The translations under genes were made by a program, and so were the position numbers. A stretch of DNA of 64,000 bases from a virus: IMG/VR virus record IMGVR_UViG_3300044712_000264, positions 1 to 64,000 of that record; one strand, given 5' to 3'. The notes beneath the pieces are model-generated. The model was given only the letters and a program-made list of their open reading frames with translations. It did not search any database and was not told the DNA's origin. This document shows positions 58,913 through 64,000 of this stretch, one piece after another; positions within the stretch are counted from its first letter, which is position 1; each line of letters begins with the position of its first letter.

Positions 58913-60550
58913 TTATGCTGCAATCTTGCGCGGTCCGCTGGTGCGGTATCCTGGTTTTGATGTGCGGTCCTGGTGCGCAGCGTCGGCGTCAATGCCTAGC
59001 TCGGCACCGTAGCGCGATTGAACGAAGTGAAGTACCCGCTCGATTTGAGAATCAGACAAGCGCACAAGAAGCGCATTCAGCTCGACCAGTATCGAAACCT
59101 GATTCGCCGCCGCTGACACCATAGCCGCAGGAGGTGCAACAGGCTGCTGCACAGCGCTTGCCGCCTTGAGCGCATCTTCTGCCTCGATGCGCGCCGATTC
59201 TTCTTCCTGCCTGCGCTTGGCTGCGCGGGCTTCCTCCGCTGCTGCGGTCTTTGCAGCCTCCGCCACCCGGTAGTTTGAGATGCGCGACTCGACCAGAAGT
59301 TTCAAATCATCTGGTTGCTTGAGCACGATCACCGGCACGTCAGAAAACAGGAAGCCAAACGACTCACGCTCTTTCAGAGTCGCCAGATTCGCCTGGATGC
59401 GCTCGGCAACAATGTTGGCATCAACCTTCGCCGCAGCCAGCATAGTGTTGACTGCATCCCGCATCGAGTCAAAGTTCTTCTTGCCCTTGATGACCCCGGC
59501 AAAGTCGGCACAAATGGCGGGCATCAGTGGCTGGCCACCAAGGCGGTCGTTCAGCGCTGCAATGTGCTGGCCAAGGGCCATGCGCGCGTCTGTCACGATT
59601 TTGGTTTTCATTGCCTCTTTGCGCGACTTCACCAGTTTGTCCAGGTCCAGCCGCCTGCGCTTGGATTCGGCCATGATGTCGTCGATGGTGCGAAACAGCT
59701 CATCTATGTCACGGGTCTGACTCAGAGCGTGCTGCTTTGCCGCTGCAAGCCGGTCCTCAACTTCGCCGCACCATTTCACAGCTTTTTCGGCATCGGCAAA
59801 ATCTTCATCCGTCACCAACTCGGTGATGATCCCATCAAACATAGCCAGGGCGTGCGCCTTGAATTCGGCCAGATTGCTGGCTGTCACCATGCCTGTTACC
59901 GCGATGTGCAGCGCTGGAAGTGTTTCTGGCGTGCGGCCAATGGGTTTTACCTCGATGGCCTGGGGCTGGTACTCGCGCAGGTCAATCTCGAACTGAGCCC
60001 AGCCTTGCATGATGCGCTCGCGCAGCTCAATGTCCGGCTCGTAAATGCAGTGGCGCTCTTCGAGTAGAGAATCACCATCCCATGAGGATGCCATGAACAG
60101 TGCGTATTTCGCCCCGCTCACGGCCAATTGCTGCTCCAACTGGATGCGGTAGTGCAGCGGCAAGTCTTCACCGGTGCAGCCAGGATGCATTGCTTGGCGA
60201 ATGTCGTTGTTGAGCGTTTTGTGCTCAAAAACCACCGACTCATCCATTGTCAAGCCATCGAATGACGCAAGCAGGTTGCCATTGGTGCCGACTACTGGAT
60301 ACAAATCCTCGTCGAGAATCTTTTCAGCAATCTGCCTTGCCAGTGCCTCAAACCTGTGTCCATCATCAAACCTGCGCTGGGTTCCGGCGTCTACGTCAGG
60401 CACAATTCCGGTGCTGCGTTCATGCAGTAGCTGCGACCGTGTTTTGTATGGGCTGGCACCAAGGACGGCAGAGGCCTCCGATGCCGGATAAAACTGCTTG
60501 CGCAGTTGGTGCCAACTTGGCTCACCCTGTACTACGTTATGCGTAATCAT
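58913..60550 (-). CDS. YqaJ-type viral recombinase exonuclease with C-terminal coiled coil
   Basis: 545 residues. The N-terminal ~210 residues are the YqaJ/lambda-exo nuclease: WHQLRKQFYPASEASAVLGA, FDDGHRFEALAR, SFDGLTMDE, VFEHKTLNN, HYRIQLEQQLAVSG, with Asp/Glu/Lys of the active site. The rest is helical and includes KKRRQEEESARIEAEDALK-like coiled coil. It degrades one DNA strand to feed annealing by the next gene product. Longer than usual because of the C-terminal half. Confidence 0.9.
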   Translation of the reverse strand: MITHNVVQGEPSWHQLRKQFYPASEASAVLGASPYKTRSQLLHERSTGIVPDVDAGTQRRFDDGHRFEALARQIAEKILDEDLYPVVGTNGNLLASFDGLTMDESVVFEHKTLNNDIRQAMHPGCTGEDLPLHYRIQLEQQLAVSGAKYALFMASSWDGDSLLEERHCIYEPDIELRERIMQGWAQFEIDLREYQPQAIEVKPIGRTPETLPALHIAVTGMVTASNLAEFKAHALAMFDGIITELVTDEDFADAEKAVKWCGEVEDRLAAAKQHALSQTRDIDELFRTIDDIMAESKRRRLDLDKLVKSRKEAMKTKIVTDARMALGQHIAALNDRLGGQPLMPAICADFAGVIKGKKNFDSMRDAVNTMLAAAKVDANIVAERIQANLATLKERESFGFLFSDVPVIVLKQPDDLKLLVESRISNYRVAEAAKTAAAEEARAAKRRQEEESARIEAEDALKAASAVQQPVAPPAAMVSAAANQVSILVELNALLVRLSDSQIERVLHFVQSRYGAELGIDADAAHQDRTSKPGYRTSGPRKIAA

Positions 60551-61542
60551 TCTGCAACTCCTTCCGCAACTACCGTTGCCCGAATCATCGCCATCTGATC
60601 CTCAGTCAGCCGCGCCTTGGTGCTTGCCATGGAAATAACCTCGTCGGCGGTCTTTTTGCCTGTTTCAATCAGCGCGCGCCACTTTGGCAGGTTGGTGCCG
60701 AACTGCTCATCCGTGTACTCCGGAAGTTCTTGCTTTGGCTTTGTAATCTCTCCCGTGTCTGCGTTTACCGCTTCGAACCACTCATCCGGCTTGCTCATGC
60801 CTTCTTTGAGCGATACGAAAATCTTTCGTAGGCTCACGATTTGTGCGGGCTGGATGGCGTCAAGACGGCGCTGGATGCGCTTTTCGATTTGCTCCTTGCT
60901 TACCCCGTACTCTCCAAAGGCTTTAACCAAATTGGCCACCGCTTGCGGGCCAGTGTCGGCCTTGGCGTTGAGCGTGGCATCACACTGCGCCACAGCTGCT
61001 TCGGTCACGTCTCCGGGGATTACTGCCAGGATGCAGGCCCGCAAGCGGCGCGCGCCCTGGTTTGCGACCAGCTCGTAAATCTCGCGTGGGTCTTCAATCT
61101 TGTAACTGCCTTTTTTTGTGTGGCGAAGGTGTGGCACCTGGAACACGATTTCCCGGCGGGTGTTGGTTTCCACGTCCCAAGCATATGCCTGCACTGTGCT
61201 TTCTCCGTTGACCTGGCTTAGTTCGCGCATTCCGAACTGCATGTTCCCCCAGCTCTGCGCCATTGCTTCTGCCAGCCGGATGCTTGGGCCGGTAATGCTT
61301 GTGCCTCCCTTGGCGTAGCTGTAAACGGCAGCTTCGGCTAGGCTGGGGCGCGTGCAAGCGTTCAGGATGCGGTCCATTGCGGTACGTTGGTCACGCGGAT
61401 TCATGCGGGCAATCATCATTGCGGCCTGCACCTCGGCAATCGCGCGGTGCTGGTCGCTCTGCGCTAACACGTTGCCTGCTACGGCGGATTGGTTGCGTTG
61501 TGCCGATGCGGCAAATGGGTTGATGGCGGATAGATCGTTCAT
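60547..61542 (-). CDS. RecT-like single-strand annealing protein
   Basis: 331 residues. AIAEVQAAMMIARMNPRDQR, YSYAKGGTSITGPSIRLAEA, YAWDVETNTRREIVFQVPHL and YELVANQGARRLRACILAVI. The position between exonuclease and small early genes, and pairing with SSB, support a recombination annealase. The family is one I recall as RecT/Erf-like; which one is uncertain. Confidence 0.78.
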   Translation of the reverse strand: MNDLSAINPFAASAQRNQSAVAGNVLAQSDQHRAIAEVQAAMMIARMNPRDQRTAMDRILNACTRPSLAEAAVYSYAKGGTSITGPSIRLAEAMAQSWGNMQFGMRELSQVNGESTVQAYAWDVETNTRREIVFQVPHLRHTKKGSYKIEDPREIYELVANQGARRLRACILAVIPGDVTEAAVAQCDATLNAKADTGPQAVANLVKAFGEYGVSKEQIEKRIQRRLDAIQPAQIVSLRKIFVSLKEGMSKPDEWFEAVNADTGEITKPKQELPEYTDEQFGTNLPKWRALIETGKKTADEVISMASTKARLTEDQMAMIRATVVAEGVAE

Positions 61543-61545
61543 CTC

Positions 61546-61710
61546 TCAAGTTCTCCAGTTCCAGTTGTGAAATTCGTGTTTGTAGCCAGTCTTGCTACAA
61601 GACAGCCGGCGCGGATTGATCCCGCAGTCTCGGATAGCTGCTCGCAGCGCACGGCTTTTGTTTTTAAAAGCCTGGCGCAAAGCGGCGTACTGTTGGATAA
61701 AGCGTTTCAT
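61546..61710 (-). CDS. Small basic protein
   Basis: 54 residues from ATG 61710 (GGAG upstream, ATGA-coupled). FIQQYAALRQAFKNKSRALR is a basic helix. Not recognised. Confidence 0.6.
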   Translation of the reverse strand: MKRFIQQYAALRQAFKNKSRALRAAIRDCGINPRRLSCSKTGYKHEFHNWNWRT

Positions 61711-61853
61711 GTCCCTGCTCCAGAGTTGAGCCATGCAACCCATGCATAGAACGCGAGCACGCCCAGTGCCAGCACAATGCCCTCTACACGCGACAAAAAT
61801 GGCTGGCGTGGACGGTGCAGCCGGGAATGCTCAATTGCTGATTTCGCTTTCAT
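61707..61853 (-). CDS. Small membrane protein
   Basis: 48 residues, starting MKAKSAIEHSRLHRPRQP, with one transmembrane stretch (GIVLALGVLAFYAWVAWL). AGGAG about 9 bases upstream. ATGA-coupled on both sides. Confidence 0.65.
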   Translation of the reverse strand: MKAKSAIEHSRLHRPRQPFLSRVEGIVLALGVLAFYAWVAWLNSGAGT

Positions 61854-61951
61854 TTTTTGGCTCTCCTGAGTGCAAAGCGGTGACACAAAATGACTGGGTA
61901 TCCGCTCATCCCGTACATGGCAAAGGTCTGTAGGTATGCGGTGATATTCAT
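61850..61951 (-). CDS. Tiny protein
   Basis: 33 residues, MNITAYLQTFAMYGMSGYPV start. Coupled at both ends by ATGA; the middle is hydrophobic. Its 3' end provides the AGGAG of the next gene. Confidence 0.55.
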   Translation of the reverse strand: MNITAYLQTFAMYGMSGYPVILCHRFALRRAKK

Positions 61952-62055
61952 TTTGCGAACCACCATTGCACGGCTACATATGCCAACCCGCTGCCGATTG
62001 CGAGGCACAAAAACACGTCGCTTATCAAGCTCTCTCGATAGTGGTTGTCTTTCAT
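61948..62055 (-). CDS. Tiny membrane protein
   Basis: 35 residues with one membrane span (SDVFLCLAIGSGLAYVAVQW). AGGAG 7 bases before ATG 62055. First of four overlapping short genes. Confidence 0.6.
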   Translation of the reverse strand: MKDNHYRESLISDVFLCLAIGSGLAYVAVQWWFAK

Positions 62056-62079
62056 TTCTTTTCTCCTGTTTTACAAATA

Positions 62080-62101
62080 AAAAACCCGCTCGTCGGCGGG
62101 T
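62080..62101 (-). terminator. Intrinsic terminator in the leftward operon
   Basis: ACCCGC/GCGGGT (62084-62101) with T run on the minus strand. The ~100 bases between it and the next gene (62102-62199) show no gene. Confidence 0.8.
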
Positions 62102-62199
62102 GCCGTTGGTTGCATGCGTTGATTGGCGTGCGGTTTATGCTGCGCAATCAATAGCAGTTTCAAGATGATGTTCTACACGTTTCAAGATAAATAACGAAC

Positions 62200-62388
62200 T
62201 TACGTGTCTTCATCCTGTGCTTGTGCGTCTTCCTGTGCTTTTTGTTCTGCTTCGAATTCTTCTCGCACCTTGGCCCGCATCTCGCGGGCGTTATCAAAAG
62301 CTTCTACCACCTTGGAATACCTAAATTGCTCTTCAATCGAATGAAACGATTCACAGCAACTTCCACGGCCGCATATGTCGCAACTCAT
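62200..62388 (-). CDS. Small Cys-rich protein
   Basis: 62 residues from ATG 62388 (GGAGG 6 bases upstream). MSCDICGRGSCCESFHS gives a Cys cluster; the remainder is an acidic helix (REEFEAEQKAQEDAQAQDED). Not recognised. Confidence 0.68.
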   Translation of the reverse strand: MSCDICGRGSCCESFHSIEEQFRYSKVVEAFDNAREMRAKVREEFEAEQKAQEDAQAQDEDT

Positions 62389-62432
62389 ATTTCTCCTCCC
62401 CCGTGTGAATGCTTTGCAGCACAAAACTTCAT
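62385..62432 (-). CDS. Possible 15-residue peptide
   Basis: MKFCAAKHSHGGGEI, coupled by ATGA overlaps at both ends. It may serve only to carry ribosomes to the next gene. Confidence 0.35.
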   Translation of the reverse strand: MKFCAAKHSHGGGEI

Positions 62433-62578
62433 GTGTGAACACCCTGAAGCACAAAAAAGCAGCGCGGGTATTCGTCGCACAAATCTCGCAACGTTTCCCC
62501 CAGCGCTCTCAAATTCGTTATGGTGATAACACGCAGATTGCGGGTTCTGCGGCGCACGGTGATTCGGTATGTCGTCAT
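62429..62578 (-). CDS. Small basic protein
   Basis: 49 residues, MTTYRITVRRRTRNLRVITI start, then LGETLRDLCDEYPRCFFVLQ. Starts 5 bases after the upstream gene. Beta-then-helix pattern; not recognised. Confidence 0.62.
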   Translation of the reverse strand: MTTYRITVRRRTRNLRVITITNLRALGETLRDLCDEYPRCFFVLQGVHT

Positions 62579-62583
62579 GTCCG

Positions 62584-62919
62584 CTACCCCAGAAAGCAGG
62601 CTAGGCTGCGATGATGGCTGCGCACTGGGCGCGGGAACTCGATTTGACGATCATCATCCTCCAGCCGCGCCCGCTGCATAGTCTCAAGTGCGACGGTTTC
62701 GATAAACCCCTTGAGCTGTGGGCTGATGATTTCAAACACGTCTTTATCGCCAAGCCATGCATGGCACAGCTCAAGAGCTTCATCAGCTCCAGGGTCGAAC
62801 AGTGTTTGTGGCTCATGCGGCTGGTGGTCAAAATAACACTCCAGCTGCAAGCTGCCGTGCGTGCAATGGATGAATTTATGCATGCCCTCCATGCCGGGCC
62901 TGGTTGCCGTTGCGCTCAT
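62584..62919 (-). CDS. Hypothetical protein
   Basis: 111 residues from ATG 62919; the frame runs further upstream through a terminator (translated as SQPPCWLFS), which I exclude. HKFIHCTHGSLQLECYFDHQ and FEIISPQLKGFIETVALETM. Soluble, acidic. Not recognised. Confidence 0.65.
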   Translation of the reverse strand: MSATATRPGMEGMHKFIHCTHGSLQLECYFDHQPHEPQTLFDPGADEALELCHAWLGDKDVFEIISPQLKGFIETVALETMQRARLEDDDRQIEFPRPVRSHHRSLACFLG

Positions 62920-62933
62920 GATTAACCCCCATG

Positions 62934-62957
62934 AAAAAAGCCAGCACGGTGGCTGGC
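62934..62957 (-). terminator. Intrinsic terminator in the leftward operon
   Basis: GCCAGC/GCTGGC (62940-62957) with a run of T on the minus strand (62934-62939). Confidence 0.85.
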
Positions 62958-63129
62958 TTGGTTGAAATTTAAATAAATGGTGTGGGTGCCGGATGTGATC
63001 CCGGCTTGTTCGTGTTCTCGATTCGTCAGCAAAAACAGGCCTACGTAATTTCTCTGCCCGCGCATCACAACTGCGCAATAACCCACGTAAATGATTAGCC
63101 ACGCGGCTGGATTGTTGAAATTCTGTTGC
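62958..63129 (-). other. Ambiguous stretch with two open minus frames
   Basis: One frame reads VANHLRGLLRSCDARAEKLR, another reads VGYCAVVMRGQRNYVGLFLL and then YLNFN. Neither has a clear ribosome site. It is a plausible place for a small regulator or untranslated RNA. Confidence 0.3.
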
Positions 63130-63387
63130 TTAACTTGTGGTAGGCATCCAACGCCGCCATCTGGCCTTTGCTGCGGCGATGTTCTTTTGACGTGCTCCAC
63201 GCATAAACGGCAACGGCATCCATTCGCCGTCTTCCCATTCGCGGCCACAGCGTAGGCATGTCGTCGAGTCTCCGTACCACTCAACAAACCAGGATAAAAA
63301 CCGCGTGCGCTTCTTGCAATCCGGGCACGTGCCTGCAAAGCATCGGCGCATAGTCGGCTGTGGCGCGTGGATGTGTATCGCAGTCAA
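63130..63387 (-). CDS. Zinc-ribbon protein
   Basis: 85 residues from TTG 63387, preceded by AGGGG at 6 bases. CPDCKKRTRFLSWFVEWYGD and CLRCGREWEDGEW form a two-pair Cys zinc ribbon; the C-terminus is basic (AAAKARWRRW). An ATG at 63351 is the alternative start. Confidence 0.72.
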   Translation of the reverse strand: MTAIHIHAPQPTMRRCFAGTCPDCKKRTRFLSWFVEWYGDSTTCLRCGREWEDGEWMPLPFMRGARQKNIAAAKARWRRWMPTTS

Positions 63388-63406
63388 GGTTTGCCCCTTC
63401 TGTCGC

Positions 63407-63703
63407 TTAGATTGCGTTTTGCCGCTTGCAGGCAATGTCGCCGCACCATGTGGTGCATCCGCCTTTTATCCCGCAGTGCGGGTTTGGTGTAGGATCGTGC
63501 TTTGTCATTGCATCGCCGCATGCGGACAACTTCGTGTACTGATTCAATGCTTTCGCAATAAGCTCTGCATTCGCATAATCACTACACCAGCAAACAGCAG
63601 GCCCATTCATAGCCCTTACTCCCGGTGATGTATCGCCGTTTGCACACCGAAAAATTGCGGTTTCAAAGTGCACTGTTACTCCTTGCATTTGTATGCATGT
63701 CAT
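63407..63703 (-). CDS. Small Cys-rich hypothetical protein
   Basis: 98 residues from ATG 63703 (AAGGA upstream). VTVHFETAIFRCANGDTSPG, VCWCSDYANAELIAKALNQY, then CGIKGGCTTWCGDIACKRQN, a four-Cys tail. Not recognised. Confidence 0.62.
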   Translation of the reverse strand: MTCIQMQGVTVHFETAIFRCANGDTSPGVRAMNGPAVCWCSDYANAELIAKALNQYTKLSACGDAMTKHDPTPNPHCGIKGGCTTWCGDIACKRQNAI

Positions 63704-64000
63704 GGTTGGTCCTTGTTGATCCATCAGGTCAAGAATGATGGTTGCCCGTTTCGTGGGCAAGTCGGCTGAAAAATCAGCACCAGGTTCGGTGGGCCACTTG
63801 TGAAGTAAAGGTAGGAACTCAGCATTTCTGCTGCGCGTCCGGCGAAACGACGTTCCAAGGTGTCCGGTGACAGTCTCTAACCAACCGTGATCGCTGTCTC
63901 TATCACGATAGGAACAATTGGTTTGCTGCCATCGGTTCCGAAGTTTTGGCAGCTCTCTCTGCGGTCACGCTATGCGCACAGTCCCGCCGCCCGTAGCAGT
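63704..64000 (-). other. Unassigned right edge
   Basis: About 300 bases with no gene I can support. There is a hairpin TTGCCC/GGGCAA (about 63744-63762) and an inverted repeat CTATC-AC-GATAG (63901-63914 region). Short minus frames exist (ending VIETAITVG and FLT) but lack starts. This may be a leader in the PL transcript. Confidence 0.3.

Noticed and set aside
59315-60067. 250-codon plus-strand frame opposite the exonuclease
   Set aside because: Shadow of the YqaJ gene; no start site or family features.
62920-63102. Upstream extension of the gene at 62584
   Set aside because: It translates a terminator hairpin (SQPPCWLFS), a common artefact.

Overview
The window is almost entirely a temperate bacteriophage genome, most likely a podovirus infecting a beta-proteobacterium of the Burkholderiales. 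The signs are a P22-type portal, an N4-gp56-type capsid protein, no tape-measure gene, a 3,705-residue polyvalent virion protein and lambda-like regulation. From memory, not checked, size and layout recall the Bcep22-like phages of Burkholderia, which are about 62-64 kb temperate podoviruses with one giant virion protein. No host housekeeping gene, rRNA or tRNA is visible. An apparently intact attP lies inside the window next to the integrase, and the leftward early genes are split between the two edges. The window therefore reads as a circularly permuted or free phage genome rather than an integrated prophage.

Layout. 0-4 kb: immunity region with a repressor (minus), a Cro-like gene (plus) and two matching repressor-controlled promoters, PL (828-867) and PR (1671-1710), then HNH and ribbon-helix-helix genes and an antirepressor locus (HNH plus KilA-N) behind a c4-type antisense RNA. 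4-9 kb: replication and nucleotide genes (initiator or loader, DnaB helicase, a nuclease, RusA, dUTPase) and a winged-helix gene sitting where a late regulator would be expected. 9-44 kb: late genes, running terminase, portal, scaffold, capsid, connectors, LamG-containing adhesion proteins, ejection-type proteins and the giant helicase/methylase/protease-like protein. 44-46 kb: lysis cassette. 46-48 kb (minus): a second antirepressor locus (BRO) with its own c4-type leader, and a secreted Rap1a/Tai-like protein. 48.4-49.9 kb: attP, integrase and an AlpA-type excisionase. 50-64 kb (minus): early leftward operon with RNA ligase, HNH, a third antirepressor locus (AntA) with a c4-type leader, many small overlapping genes, SSB, YqaJ exonuclease and a RecT-like annealing protein.

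How the parts work together. The S24 repressor should shut off PL and PR through CTAGCTAG operators. RecA-stimulated self-cleavage or any of three antirepressors would lift repression, and each antirepressor is in turn held down by its own c4-like RNA. Late genes appear to start from four promoters sharing CAGAGTTTG followed, 17 bases after the -35, by a -10. The most novel points are three co-varying c4/antirepressor modules in one phage, three small genes embedded in another frame inside low-complexity linkers of the giant protein, and domain exchange between the antirepressors.
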